Shown: positions 45,351 to 54,278, counted from the stretch's first letter. The stretch: 64,000 nucleotides of DNA from Streptomyces mashuensis (GCF_014654785.1 NZ_BNBD01000001.1:62001-126000); one strand, 5' to 3'. Notes: generated from the sequence alone by a model not told the origin. A program made the numbers and translations.

Positions 45351-46759
45351 GCGAGACCGCAGCCCCCGGCACCACCCAGGACGCCCCCGCCATGCAGTTC
45401 CACCCCCGGCCGGAGCCGGGCGCCCCCACCCCCTGGGCCTTCCCCGCCCCCGAGCGCGGCCAGCTGCCCAACGGCGTGACCGTGCTGCGCTGCCACCGCC
45501 CCGGCCAGCAGGTCGTCGCGGTCGAGATCAGCCTCGCCGCGCCCCTGGAGGCCGAGCCGGCGGGCCTCGACGGCGTCGCCACGATCATGGCCCGCGCCTT
45601 CTCCGAGGGCACCGACAAGCTCAGCGCCGAGGACTTCACCGCCGAGCTGGAGCGCTGCGGCGCCACCCTCGACGCGCACGCCGACCACCCCGGCGTCCGG
45701 CTCTCCCTGGAGGTGCCGGCCTCCCGCCTGCACAAGGCGCTCGGCCTGCTCGCCGACGCCCTGCGCGCCCCGGCCTTCCCCGACGGCGAGGTGGAGCGCC
45801 TGGTGCGCAACCGCCTCGACGAGATCCCGCACGAGCTGGCCAACCCCGCCCGCCGGGCCGCCATGGCGCTGGCCGCCGAGCTGTTCCCGCCGCACGCCCG
45901 CATGTCCCGCCCCCGCCAGGGCACCGAGGAGACCGTCGAGCGCATCGACGCCGCCTCCGTACGGGCCTTCTACGAGGCCCATGTGCGCCCCGCGACCACC
46001 ACCGCGGTCGTCGTCGGCGACTTCACCGGCGTCGACCTCGACGAGGCCCTCGCCGACACCCTCGGCGCCTGGACCGGCGCCCCGGCCGCGCCCCGGCCCG
46101 CCACGCCGGTCACCGCGGACGACACCGGCCGCGTGGTCATCGTCGACCGCCCCGGCGCGGTCCAGACCCAGCTGCTCATCGGCCGCACCGGCCCCGACCG
46201 GCACGCCGCGGTCTGGCCCGCCCAGGTGCTCGGCACCTACTGCCTGGGCGGCACCCTCACCTCGCGCCTGGACCGGGTGCTGCGCGAGGAGAAGGGCTAC
46301 ACCTACGGCGTACGGGCCTTCGCCCAGGTGCTGCGCTCCACCCCGGACGGCAGCGGCACCGGCATGCTCGCCATCAGCGGTTCCGTCGACACGCCCAACA
46401 CCGGCCCCGCGCTGGCGGACCTGTGGCAGGTGCTGCGCACCCTGGCCGAGGGCGGGCTCACCGACGCCGAGCGCGACGCCGCCGTGCAGAACCTGGTGGG
46501 CGTGGCCCCGCTGAAGTTCGAGACGGCCGCGGCCGTCGCCGGTACGCTCGCCGACCAGGTCGAGCAGTTCCTGCCGGACGACTACCAGGCGCACCTGTAC
46601 GAGCGGCTGGCCGCCACCGGCACCGTGGAGGCCACCGCGGCCGTGGTCAGCGCCTTCCCGGTCGGCGGCCTGGTGACGGTCCTCGTCGGTGACGCCGCGG
46701 CGATCGCGGAGCCCGTCAAGGCGCTGGGCATCGGCGAGGTCACCGTCATCTCCTCCTGA
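45347..46759 (+). CDS. M16B-like protein, non-catalytic partner subunit
   Basis: 470 aa. Same fold as the upstream protein: ERGQLPNGVTVLRC, RLSLEVPASRLHKAL, LLIGRTGPDRHA and a C-terminal GGTLTSRLDRVLREEKGYTYGV segment that supplies the substrate-binding R/Y pair. Where HxxEH is expected it reads ATIMARAFSEGT, so no zinc is bound. Four-base GTGA overlap with the active subunit; ends before a strong terminator. Together they should form one peptidase. Confidence 0.9.
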   Translation: MSETAAPGTTQDAPAMQFHPRPEPGAPTPWAFPAPERGQLPNGVTVLRCHRPGQQVVAVEISLAAPLEAEPAGLDGVATIMARAFSEGTDKLSAEDFTAELERCGATLDAHADHPGVRLSLEVPASRLHKALGLLADALRAPAFPDGEVERLVRNRLDEIPHELANPARRAAMALAAELFPPHARMSRPRQGTEETVERIDAASVRAFYEAHVRPATTTAVVVGDFTGVDLDEALADTLGAWTGAPAAPRPATPVTADDTGRVVIVDRPGAVQTQLLIGRTGPDRHAAVWPAQVLGTYCLGGTLTSRLDRVLREEKGYTYGVRAFAQVLRSTPDGSGTGMLAISGSVDTPNTGPALADLWQVLRTLAEGGLTDAERDAAVQNLVGVAPLKFETAAAVAGTLADQVEQFLPDDYQAHLYERLAATGTVEATAAVVSAFPVGGLVTVLVGDAAAIAEPVKALGIGEVTVISS

Positions 46760-46830
46760 CCCTCCCGATCCTCCGGATCCTCCTGACGCCGCCTCAGTCG
46801 GCCGCCGTACGGCACCGGCTGGGCACCCGA

Positions 46831-46868
46831 GGGGGGCGCGTGGGCCCAACGAGGCCCACGCGCCCCCC
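46831..46868 (+). terminator. strong terminator after the M16 operon
   Basis: Perfect 16-bp G+C-rich stem (GGGGGGCGCGTGGGCC and complement), six-base loop, followed by TTAT. Isolates the riboswitch locus downstream. Confidence 0.92.
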
Positions 46869-46936
46869 TTATGTCCGTTTTGAAGGTGTGGTTGCAGGTT
46901 GGTCGTGTGGCGTACGTCATAAAAGCGGTGATCTGT

Positions 46937-46966
46937 TTGCCGATCGAATCTGACGCCGATTAGCGT
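46937..46966 (+). promoter_or_regulatory. promoter for the riboswitch-M23 transcript, with overlapping inverted repeat
   Basis: -35 TTGCCG (46937-46942), 18-bp spacer, -10 TAGCGT (46961-46966). CTGACGC (46950-46956) and GCGTCAG (46963-46969) are perfect 7-bp arms around six bases and overlap the -10, so a repressor could act here as well as the riboswitch. Confidence 0.65.
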
Positions 46967-46984
46967 CAGCTCGGCAGTCCGTCA

Positions 46985-47172
46985 GATCGGAGCCGCAACC
47001 GCGGCCCCGGACAGCCATCGCCGAGTCCCCACGGCGCAAGCCACGGGGAGCCGGGGACCCATAGCCAGTCCCTGGGGTGAATCGGCTCCCTCTCACGAGG
47101 GCGCCGTAGGAGACCTTCCTGCTCCGAACCCGTCAGCTAACCCGGTAGGCGAGAGGGAAGGAAAGGATCAGC
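46985..47172 (+). ncRNA. c-di-AMP riboswitch (ydaO/yuaA class)
   Basis: Contains the conserved ydaO-yuaA blocks in order: a CCGGGGACCCAT element near 47052-47063, GGGTGAAT near 47077-47083, and near the 3' end TCCGAACCCGTCAGCTAACC, then GGTAGGCGAGAGGGAAGGA, just before the M23 gene. In actinobacteria this class controls cell-wall hydrolase genes and is normally switched off by c-di-AMP. Ends are approximate; the 3' boundary touches the Shine-Dalgarno region. Confidence 0.92.
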
Positions 47173-47179
47173 CGCAGCC

Positions 47180-47977
47180 ATGGCTTCCGGTAAGCACCGC
47201 CGTCCGAGCCGCGCCGTCCGTGTCGGCGCCAACGTCGCGGGCATAGCCACCCTGACGGCCGCCGGCGTGGTCGCCGGTGTCGCGGCCCCCGCCTTCGCCG
47301 CCCAGGGCGACGACGCCCACCGCGGCCCGGAGGACACGGGCCTCACCCAGGCCGTCGTCATGAGCGACGTCATGGCCGGCAACGTCGACGCGCAGGCCCA
47401 GACCCTGCGCTACTCCGCCGACGAGTCGGCCGCGATCCAGCAGGCCCAGGTCCTGGCCCAGCACCAGGCCGCCGAGGCCAAGAAGCAGGCCGACGAGGCC
47501 AAGCGCAAGGCCGAGGCCGAGCGCAAGGAGCAGGAGCGCGCCGCCCGCGAGGCCGAGCGCAAGCGCCTGGGCGTCTACGTGAGCCCCATCGAGGGCTCCT
47601 ACGTCTCCACCTCCTACAAGGCCTCCAGCGGCCTGTGGTCCTCCGGCAGCCACACCGGCGTCGACTTCCACGCCGAGACCGGCACCTCCGTGCGCTCGGT
47701 CGCCGCGGGCACCGTCGTCGAGGCCGGCTGGGGCGGCGCGTACGGCAACAACGTCGTCATCAAGCACAACGACGGCACCTACACCCAGTACGGCCACCTC
47801 TCCTCCATCGACGTGTCCGTCGGCCAGACCGTCACCGCCGGTCAGCAGATCGGCCTCTCCGGCGCCACCGGCAACGTCACCGGCCCGCACCTGCACTTCG
47901 AGGCCCGCACGGCGCCCACCTACGGCTCCGACATCGACCCGGTCGCCTACCTGCGCGCCCACGGCGTCGACGTCTGA
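47180..47977 (+). CDS. secreted M23 (LytM-type) peptidoglycan endopeptidase
   Basis: 265 aa. Signal peptide (basic start, hydrophobic core near residues 20-38, cleavage after AFA), a coiled-coil region rich in Lys/Glu/Ala (about residues 85-130), then an M23 domain with H158-x3-D162 (SHTGVDF) and H237-x-H239 (GPHLHFEAR), i.e. a complete zinc site. Cleaves cell-wall cross-bridges. Under the c-di-AMP riboswitch, which links wall cutting to turgor/ionic state. Confidence 0.95.
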   Translation: MASGKHRRPSRAVRVGANVAGIATLTAAGVVAGVAAPAFAAQGDDAHRGPEDTGLTQAVVMSDVMAGNVDAQAQTLRYSADESAAIQQAQVLAQHQAAEAKKQADEAKRKAEAERKEQERAAREAERKRLGVYVSPIEGSYVSTSYKASSGLWSSGSHTGVDFHAETGTSVRSVAAGTVVEAGWGGAYGNNVVIKHNDGTYTQYGHLSSIDVSVGQTVTAGQQIGLSGATGNVTGPHLHFEARTAPTYGSDIDPVAYLRAHGVDV

Positions 47978-47999
47978 CCGTCACCCCAGAGCTTTCCGC

Positions 48000-48025
48000 A
48001 AGGCCCCGGCGCGAGCCGGGGCCTT
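48000..48025 (+). terminator. terminator after the M23 gene
   Basis: 11-bp perfect stem AAGGCCCCGGC/GCCGGGGCCTT with a GCGA tetraloop, 22 bases after the stop. Confidence 0.88.
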
Positions 48026-48224
48026 CGCGCTGTCCGCGCACCCTGTCCCGTCCGTCCACCGGTGCGCCTTCCCCGCTGGCCGAAACGCATGCCCGGCCTC
48101 CGGGAAACGGTCGGACTCCGCCCGGAATTGCCCTAGAGTCGCCGCCACGGACGACAGGTCACCGGGGCACTGGGTCACCAGGGCAGCGAGCCAGCAGCGG
48201 AGGCGGCATCATGCGGGTCCGTTC

Positions 48225-49052
48225 GTGAACGGCGACGGCACGGCACCGGGCGCCGGCCGCCGCGTGTCCGCCCACGCCGTGTGCACCGCGGTCCGCGACG
48301 ACATCGTCTCCGGCGTCCTCCCGCCCGGCACCCGCCTCGTCGAGGAACTGCTGGCCCGCCGCTACGGCGTCTCCCGGGTGCCCGTGCGCGAGGCGCTGCG
48401 CACCCTGGCGTCCGAGGGCTTCGTCACCACCCGGCGGCACGCCGGCGCCTGCGTCGCCGAACCCACCGCCGACGAGGCCGCCGACCTGCTGGACGTCCGC
48501 CTGCTGCTGGAGCCGCTGGGCGCCGCCCGCGCCGCCCAGCGGCGTACGGAGGCCCATCTGAGGGTGCTGCGCGGCCTGGTCCGGGTCGGCCGCGACCGGC
48601 TGGCCGCCGGGCGGCCGGGGGAACTGGCCCGGCTCGGCGACTGGTTCGACGAGACCCTCGCCCAGGCGTCCGGCAGCCCGTCGCTGGCCACGCCGCTCAC
48701 CCAGCTGCGCCGCAAGATCGCCTGGATGTACGCGCCGGAGCCGGCGGCGCGGCCCGAGCGGGAGTGGGAGGTGTGCGCCGCGCTCGTGGACGCGGTGGCG
48801 CGCCGGGACGCCGAGCGCGCGCGGGAGCTGGCCGCCGTGCGCGCCTCCCGCCCCACCGGCACGTTCCGCCACACGCCCCCCGCGCCGCCCCGCAGCGCCC
48901 CCGCGCCCCACACCGTCCCCACGCCCCCGGCGCCGCCCGCACAGCCCACCCGGTCCGCCCGCCCTGCGCCGCCGCCCCCGCAACGCAACAGCGGGGCCGC
49001 GACGCCTGTCAAAGGCTGTCGCGGCCCCGCCGCACGCATGTCCGCCTCCTAG
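48225..49052 (+). CDS. GntR/FadR-type transcriptional regulator
   Basis: 275 aa. N-terminal GntR winged HTH (about residues 18-85: IVSGVLPPGTRLVEELLARRYGVSRVPVREALRTL, cited as GVLPPGTRLVEE and SRVPVREALRTL), then an FCD-like helical domain to about residue 205, then an unusual Pro/Ala/Arg tail. GTG at 48225. The final codons run through a terminator hairpin, so the tail is odd but the frame stays open. Ligand and targets unknown; convergent with ptsH. Confidence 0.85.
   Translation: MNGDGTAPGAGRRVSAHAVCTAVRDDIVSGVLPPGTRLVEELLARRYGVSRVPVREALRTLASEGFVTTRRHAGACVAEPTADEAADLLDVRLLLEPLGAARAAQRRTEAHLRVLRGLVRVGRDRLAAGRPGELARLGDWFDETLAQASGSPSLATPLTQLRRKIAWMYAPEPAARPEREWEVCAALVDAVARRDAERARELAAVRASRPTGTFRHTPPAPPRSAPAPHTVPTPPAPPAQPTRSARPAPPPPQRNSGAATPVKGCRGPAARMSAS
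48991..49030. terminator. bidirectional terminator inside the gntR 3' end, facing ptsH
   Basis: Perfect 13-bp stem GCGGGGCCGCGAC/GTCGCGGCCCCGC; the loop can form a further GCCT/AGGC helix. Serves the convergent ptsH and overlaps the last codons of the regulator. Confidence 0.82.
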
Positions 49053-49081
49053 GGCGCCGGCCGCGCCCCGGGGTTCAGCGG

Positions 49082-49363
49082 TCAGACGGTCTCCGGGAGC
49101 TCCTCGAGGCCCTCGGCGACCAGCTTGGCCAGACGGTCGAGCGCGGCCTCGGCACCCTCGGCCTCGCTGGCCAGGACGATCTCCTCGCCACCCTGGGCGC
49201 CCAGGCCCAGCACGGCCAGCATCGAGCCGGCGTTGACGGGGTTGCCGCCCGCCTTGGCGATGGTCACGGGGATGCCGGCGGCGGTCGCCGCACGGACGAA
49301 GATCGACGCGGGCCGGGCGTGCAGGCCCTCGGCCCAGCCGACGTTGACGCGGCGCTCAACCAT
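49082..49363 (-). CDS. ptsH: phosphocarrier protein HPr
   Basis: Phosphotransferase-system carrier between Enzyme I and the sugar-specific EII proteins. 93 aa. Seen: the active-site His15 in AEGLHARPAS and Ser47 at the regulatory position in NAGSMLAVLGLG. Ser47 suggests it could be a kinase target, although HPr kinase is generally absent in actinobacteria (established knowledge). The ATG at 49363 has AAGGGCAAC upstream. Divergent from the Pat gene. Confidence 0.97.
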   Translation of the reverse strand: MVERRVNVGWAEGLHARPASIFVRAATAAGIPVTIAKAGGNPVNAGSMLAVLGLGAQGGEEIVLASEAEGAEAALDRLAKLVAEGLEELPETV

Positions 49364-49494
49364 GGTGTTGCCCTTCGAGTCGGTGAGGTTGTCTAGACCA
49401 TTGTGGCACGCGGTCCGTCGTGCCCCTGCACGCGCCCGCACGGGGGCCGTCCGCCGCGCCGGCCGGCCCTCCCGGCACTGTCGGTGGCCGGTCG

Positions 49495-49500
49495 TACGCT
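49495..49500 (+). promoter_or_regulatory. candidate leaderless promoter -10 (TACGCT) for the Pat gene
   Basis: TACGCT ends six bases before the ATG at 49507; no Shine-Dalgarno. Same pattern as several other genes here. Confidence 0.45.
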
Positions 49501-49506
49501 TGCCCC

Positions 49507-52293
49507 ATGCAGACGCCGTCCGAGCACGCGTACCCCGCCCACTGGGAAGCCGACGTCGTGCTGCGCGACGGCGGCACGGCCCGGATCCGCCCCATCACCC
49601 CCGACGACGCCCAGCGCCTCGTCAGCTTCTACGAGCAGGTGTCGGACGAGTCCAAGTACTACCGCTTCTTCGCGCCCTACCCCCGGCTCTCCGACCGGGA
49701 CGTGCACCGCTTCACCCACCACGACTACGTCGACCGCGTCGGCCTGGCCGCCCTCATCGGCGACGAGTTCATCGGCACCGTCCGCTACGACCGCGTCGAC
49801 GCCCGCGGCATGCCCGCCCCGGCCCCCGCCGACCAGGCCGAGGTCGCCTTCCTCGTCCAGGACGCCCACCAGGGCCGGGGCGTGGCCTCCGCCCTGCTGG
49901 AGCACGTCGCGGCCGTCGCCCGCGAGCGCGGCGTGCGCCGCTTCACCGCCGAGGTGCTGCCCGCCAACACCAAGATGATCAAGGTGTTCACGGACGCCGG
50001 CTACACCCAGAGCCGCAGCTTCGAGGACGGCGTCGTCCGGCTCCGCCTCGACCTGGAGCCCACCGACGCCTCCCTCGCCGTGCAGCGCGCCCGCGAGCAG
50101 CGCGCCGAGGCCCGTTCCGTGCAGCGCCTGCTGGCCCCCGCCTCCGTCGCCGTCGTCGGCACCGGCCGCGAACCCGGCGGCATGGGCCGCACCGTGCTGC
50201 GCAACGTCCTGGCCGGCGGCTTCACGGGCCGGGTGCACGCCGTCAACCGGGCCTTCCCCGAGGACCTGACCACCCTGGAGCCCGAGGACGTCCCCGCCCA
50301 CCGGTCCGTCACGGAGATCGACGCGCCCGTCGACCTCGCCGTGGTCGCCGTGCCCGCCGACCGGGTGCCCGCCGTCGTCGACGACTGCGGCCGGCACGGC
50401 GTGCAGGGCCTCGTCGTGCTCTCCGCCGGGTACGCCGAGAGCGGCCCCGAGGGCCGCGCCCGGCAGCGCGCCCTGCTCCGCCAGGTCCGCTCCCACGGCA
50501 TGCGGCTCATCGGCCCCAACGCCTTCGGGCTGATCAACACCGCGGACGACGTCCGGCTCAACGCCTCCCTCGCGCCCGAGCTGCCCGCCGCCGGCCGGGT
50601 CGGCCTCTTCGCCCAGTCCGGCGCCATCGGCATCGCCCTGCTCTCCGGACTGCACCGGCGCGCCGCCGGGCTCGTCGGCATCTCCACCTTCGCCTCCGCA
50701 GGCAACCGCGCCGACGTCTCCGGCAACGACTTCCTCCAGTACTGGCACGACGACCCCCACACGGACGTGGCGCTCATGTACCTGGAGTCCATCGGCAACC
50801 CCCGCAAGTTCACCCGCCTGGCCCGCCGCACCACGGCCCGCAAGCCGCTCGTCGTCGTCAAGGGCGCCCGGCACGGCGCCGCCGCCGCGCCCGCCGGGCA
50901 CACCGTGCCCACCACCCGCATCCCCGACGCCATCGTCACCGACCTGCTCCGCCAGGCCGGCGTCATCCGCGTCGACACCGTCACCGAACTGGCCGACACG
51001 GGTCTGCTGCTGGCCTCCCAGCCGCTGCCCACCGGCCCGCGCGTGGCCATCCTCGGCAACTCCGAGTCGCTGGCCCTCCTCACGTACGACGCGTGCCTCA
51101 CCGAGGGGCTCCGCCCCCGGCCCCCGCGCGACCTCACCACGGCCGCCGCCCCGGACGACTTCCGCGCCGCCCTGGCCGAGGCGCTCGCCGACCCCGCGAA
51201 CGACGCGGTGGTCGTCACGGCCATCCCCTGGGTGGGCACGGCCACCCCCGCCGAGCTGGCGACGGCCCTCCGCGCCGCGGTGGCGGCCGCCCCGGCGGCC
51301 AAGCCGGTGGCCGTCGTCCACGTCGAAATACCGTCCCTGGCCGAAGCCCTGGCGGCCCCGCCGCCGGAGAGGCCGGAGCAGCCGGCGCCGCAGGACGCCC
51401 CGCCGCCCCCGGCCCCCGTCCGTCTCCCCTCCTACCCCGCCGCCGAACGGGCCGTACGGGCCCTCGCCGAGGCCGTGCGGTACGCGCAGTGGCGGCGGCA
51501 GGCCACCACCCCCGGCCGGGTGCCCGAATTCGACGACATCGACGAGGACGGGGCCGCCGCCGACATCGAGGTGCTACTGAAGGCCCACCGCGCCGCGCCC
51601 GCGCGGGCCGTCACCCTCTCCGCCGCCGACACCCAGCGCCTCCTCGCCCGCTACGGCATCGCCGTGCTGCCCGCCCTGCCCGCACCCGACCCCGACACCG
51701 CCGTGCACGCCGCCCGGCGCCTCGGCTTCCCGGTCGCCCTCAAGCCCACCGCCCCCCACCTGCGGCACCGCGCCGACCTCGGCGGCGTCCGGCTCGACCT
51801 GGACGGCGAGGCCGGGCTGCGCCGCGCCTTCGCCGAGCTGACCGACCTGCTCGGCGACCCCGCCACGCTGCGCCTGGTCGTCCAGGCCATGGCGCCCCGC
51901 GGCGTCGACACCGTCGTCCGTGCCGCCATCGACCCGGCCGCCGGCGCGGTCCTGTCCTTCGGCCTGGCCGGCGCCCCCTCGCTGCTCCTCGGCGACACCG
52001 CGCACCGGCTCGTGCCGGTCACCGACCGCGACGCCGCCGACCTCATCCGGTCCATCCGGACCGCCCCGCTCCTCTTCGGCTGGCGCGGCTCCACCCCCGT
52101 CGACACCCCGGCCCTGGAGGAGCTGCTGCTCCGCCTCTCCCGGCTCGTCGACGACCACCCCGAGGTCGTCGGCGCCGACCTGGAGCCGGTGATCGTCGCC
52201 CCGAAGGGCGTGCACGTCCTCGGCGCCTCGATACGCCTCGCACCCCCGCCACCGCGCAGCGACCTCGGCCCCCGCAGCCTGCCGCCGTCCTGA
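49507..52293 (+). CDS. GNAT / NDP-forming acyl-CoA synthetase fusion (Pat-type protein lysine acetyltransferase)
   Basis: 928 aa. Residues about 15-180 are a GNAT domain (RFFAPYPRLSD, VAFLVQDAHQGRGVASALLEH with the acetyl-CoA loop). The remaining about 740 residues are an acyl-CoA-synthetase (ADP/NDP-forming)-like chain: Rossmann CoA-binding part (VAVVGTGREPGGMG), ligase domain with a retained His in APAGHTVPTT, and ATP-grasp (GIAVLPALPAP onwards). In S. lividans and enteric bacteria this architecture acetylates and inactivates acetyl-CoA synthetase; the order here, GNAT first, is the Streptomyces type. Whether the synthetase half is catalytic is unknown. Confidence 0.92.
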   Translation: MQTPSEHAYPAHWEADVVLRDGGTARIRPITPDDAQRLVSFYEQVSDESKYYRFFAPYPRLSDRDVHRFTHHDYVDRVGLAALIGDEFIGTVRYDRVDARGMPAPAPADQAEVAFLVQDAHQGRGVASALLEHVAAVARERGVRRFTAEVLPANTKMIKVFTDAGYTQSRSFEDGVVRLRLDLEPTDASLAVQRAREQRAEARSVQRLLAPASVAVVGTGREPGGMGRTVLRNVLAGGFTGRVHAVNRAFPEDLTTLEPEDVPAHRSVTEIDAPVDLAVVAVPADRVPAVVDDCGRHGVQGLVVLSAGYAESGPEGRARQRALLRQVRSHGMRLIGPNAFGLINTADDVRLNASLAPELPAAGRVGLFAQSGAIGIALLSGLHRRAAGLVGISTFASAGNRADVSGNDFLQYWHDDPHTDVALMYLESIGNPRKFTRLARRTTARKPLVVVKGARHGAAAAPAGHTVPTTRIPDAIVTDLLRQAGVIRVDTVTELADTGLLLASQPLPTGPRVAILGNSESLALLTYDACLTEGLRPRPPRDLTTAAAPDDFRAALAEALADPANDAVVVTAIPWVGTATPAELATALRAAVAAAPAAKPVAVVHVEIPSLAEALAAPPPERPEQPAPQDAPPPPAPVRLPSYPAAERAVRALAEAVRYAQWRRQATTPGRVPEFDDIDEDGAAADIEVLLKAHRAAPARAVTLSAADTQRLLARYGIAVLPALPAPDPDTAVHAARRLGFPVALKPTAPHLRHRADLGGVRLDLDGEAGLRRAFAELTDLLGDPATLRLVVQAMAPRGVDTVVRAAIDPAAGAVLSFGLAGAPSLLLGDTAHRLVPVTDRDAADLIRSIRTAPLLFGWRGSTPVDTPALEELLLRLSRLVDDHPEVVGADLEPVIVAPKGVHVLGASIRLAPPPPRSDLGPRSLPPS

Positions 52294-52335
52294 GCCGGCC
52301 CGGGGATCGGCGGCGGACGGGCGCCGTACGCCCCG

Positions 52336-52341
52336 TAGGAT
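52336..52341 (+). promoter_or_regulatory. candidate leaderless promoter -10 (TAGGAT) for the DUF5998 gene
   Basis: TAGGAT ends seven bases before the ATG at 52349; supports that start over the ATG at 52340, which the hexamer overlaps. Confidence 0.42.
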
Positions 52342-52348
52342 GGTGGCC

Positions 52349-52939
52349 ATGGCGAAGACCGGTACGACGACCCAGGGCCTGCGCACGGCCATCGAGCGCA
52401 GCGGCTACTACCCGGCTCTCGTGGCCGAGGCGGTGGAGGCCGCCGTGGGCGGCGAGCCGATCGTGTCGTACCTGGTCCACCAGGAGACGACGTTCGACGC
52501 CAACGAGGTGCGCCGGCACGTCACCGTGCTCGTGCTCACGGGCAGCCGCTTCCTGGTCAGCCACACCGACGAGCAGGCCGCGGACAACACCTCCCCGTCG
52601 CCGTACGCCACGACCTCGACCGAGTCGGTCCGCCTCGACCGCATCTCCTCGGTCGTGCTCAGCCGCGTCGTCGCCAACCCCGAGTCGTACACCCCCGGCA
52701 CCCTGCCCCGCGAGATCGTGCTGACGATCGGCTGGGGCGCGGTCTCCCGCATCGACCTGGAGCCCGCCGCCTGCGGCGAGCCCAACTGCGACGCCGACCA
52801 CGGCTACACCGGCTCCTCCACCGCCGACGACCTGAGCCTGCGGGTCAGCGAGGCCGGCGACGGGCCCGACACGGTCCGCCAGGCCCTGGCCTTCGCCCAG
52901 GCGCTGTCCGAGGCGACCGTGGCGACCGCCCGCCGATGA
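52349..52939 (+). CDS. DUF5998 family protein
   Basis: 196 aa conserved actinobacterial protein of unknown role. Seen: LRTAIERSGYYPALVAEAVEAAV, HQETTFDANEVRRHVTVLVLT (cited in part), a beta-rich centre resembling a PH-like fold, and AACGEPNCDADHGYTG, where two Cys, Asp and His could bind a metal. Its end overlaps the next start by four bases (ATGA), so it is coupled with the phosphatase-superfamily gene. Confidence 0.82.
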   Translation: MAKTGTTTQGLRTAIERSGYYPALVAEAVEAAVGGEPIVSYLVHQETTFDANEVRRHVTVLVLTGSRFLVSHTDEQAADNTSPSPYATTSTESVRLDRISSVVLSRVVANPESYTPGTLPREIVLTIGWGAVSRIDLEPAACGEPNCDADHGYTGSSTADDLSLRVSEAGDGPDTVRQALAFAQALSEATVATARR

Positions 52940-54156
52940 CCCCCTCACCCTCCGGCCACCCGGCCGCGGGCCACACCTGGCACGAGCCGCCCGCCCTCGA
53001 CCCCCGCTCGGCCCCCCTGCCCCGGTACGGCACCGGCTCCCTCGCGGACCTGCTGCCCTCCGTGGCCGCCGGGCTGGGCGTCCCCGGCCTGTCCACCGGC
53101 CTGGAGCTGGAGCCCGCCGACCGCGTCTGCGTCTTCCTGATCGACGGCCTGGGCTGGGAGCTGCTGCGCGACCACCCCGCCGAGGCGCCCTTCCTGCACT
53201 CGCTGCTGTCCACGTCCCGCAACCGGACCGGGCAGCCGCTGACCGCCGGATTCCCCTCCACGACGGCCACCTCCCTGGCCTCCGTCGGCACCGGCCTGCC
53301 GCCCGGCGCGCACGGCCTGCCCGGCTACACGGTCGCCGACCCGGCCACCGGGCAGCTGATGAACCAGCTGCGCTGGCGGCCCTGGACCGACCCGCACGCC
53401 TGGCAGCCGTACCCCACCGTCTTCCAGCTCGCCGACGCCGCCGGGGTCGCCACCTGCCAGGTGAGCGCCCCCGACTTCGAGCACACGCCCCTGACCAGGA
53501 TCGCCCTCAGCGGCGGCACCTTCCACGGCCGCCTCTCCGGCGAGGACCGCATGGACTTCGCCGCCGAGCGGCTCGGCGCCGCCGACCGCTCGCTGGTCTA
53601 CACGTACTACAGCGAGGTGGACGGCAAGGGCCACCGCTTCGGCGTCGACTCCGAGGAGTGGCGCGGCCAGCTGATGTACGTGGACCTGCTCGCCCAGCGC
53701 CTGGCCGAGCAGCTGCCGCCGCGCTCCGCGCTGTACGTCACCGCCGACCACGGCATGATCGACATCCCGTTCGACCCGGAGTCGCGCATCGACTTCGACG
53801 AGGACTGGGAGCTGCGCGCCGGCGTCGCCCTGCTGGGCGGCGAGGCCCGCGCCCGGCACGTCTACGCAGTGCCCGGCGCCGCCGCCGACGTGCTGGCCGT
53901 CTGGCGCGAGGTGCTCGGCGACCGGATGTGGGTCGCCGGCCGCGACGAGGCCATCGAGGCGGGCTGGTTCGGCCCGCCCGGCGCGGGCGTCGACGACCGC
54001 GTCCACGCCCGGATCGGCGACGTGGTCGCCGCGGCCCGCGACGACATCGCGATCGTCGCCACCGAGACCGAGCCGAACGAATCGGCGATGGTCGGGCTGC
54101 ACGGCTCCATGACCCCCGTCGAGCAGCTCGTACCGCTGCTCGAAGTACGCACCTGA
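52936..54156 (+). CDS. alkaline-phosphatase-superfamily phosphodiesterase/nucleotide pyrophosphatase
   Basis: 406 aa. Seen: metal/nucleophile motifs of the superfamily: FLIDGLGWELL (first Asp), FPSTTATSLASVGTG (nucleophile Thr), YYSEVDGKGHRFG (Asp and His), TADHGMIDI (Asp-His), and GLHGSM near the C-terminus (last His). All ligands appear present, so an active two-metal phosphodiesterase is expected. No signal peptide, so cytoplasmic; substrate unknown. Translationally coupled with the DUF5998 gene. Confidence 0.9.
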   Translation: MTPSPSGHPAAGHTWHEPPALDPRSAPLPRYGTGSLADLLPSVAAGLGVPGLSTGLELEPADRVCVFLIDGLGWELLRDHPAEAPFLHSLLSTSRNRTGQPLTAGFPSTTATSLASVGTGLPPGAHGLPGYTVADPATGQLMNQLRWRPWTDPHAWQPYPTVFQLADAAGVATCQVSAPDFEHTPLTRIALSGGTFHGRLSGEDRMDFAAERLGAADRSLVYTYYSEVDGKGHRFGVDSEEWRGQLMYVDLLAQRLAEQLPPRSALYVTADHGMIDIPFDPESRIDFDEDWELRAGVALLGGEARARHVYAVPGAAADVLAVWREVLGDRMWVAGRDEAIEAGWFGPPGAGVDDRVHARIGDVVAAARDDIAIVATETEPNESAMVGLHGSMTPVEQLVPLLEVRT

Positions 54157-54278
54157 CGGCGCGCGCCCCCGGGTCCGCGCCGCCCGCCGGCGCCGACCCG
54201 CCTCCGTGCGCCCCACCGCCCCGCTGTCCCCGATAACCCACCGATGACTCCCCGATGACGAAAGGCCCCGGCCTCCCC

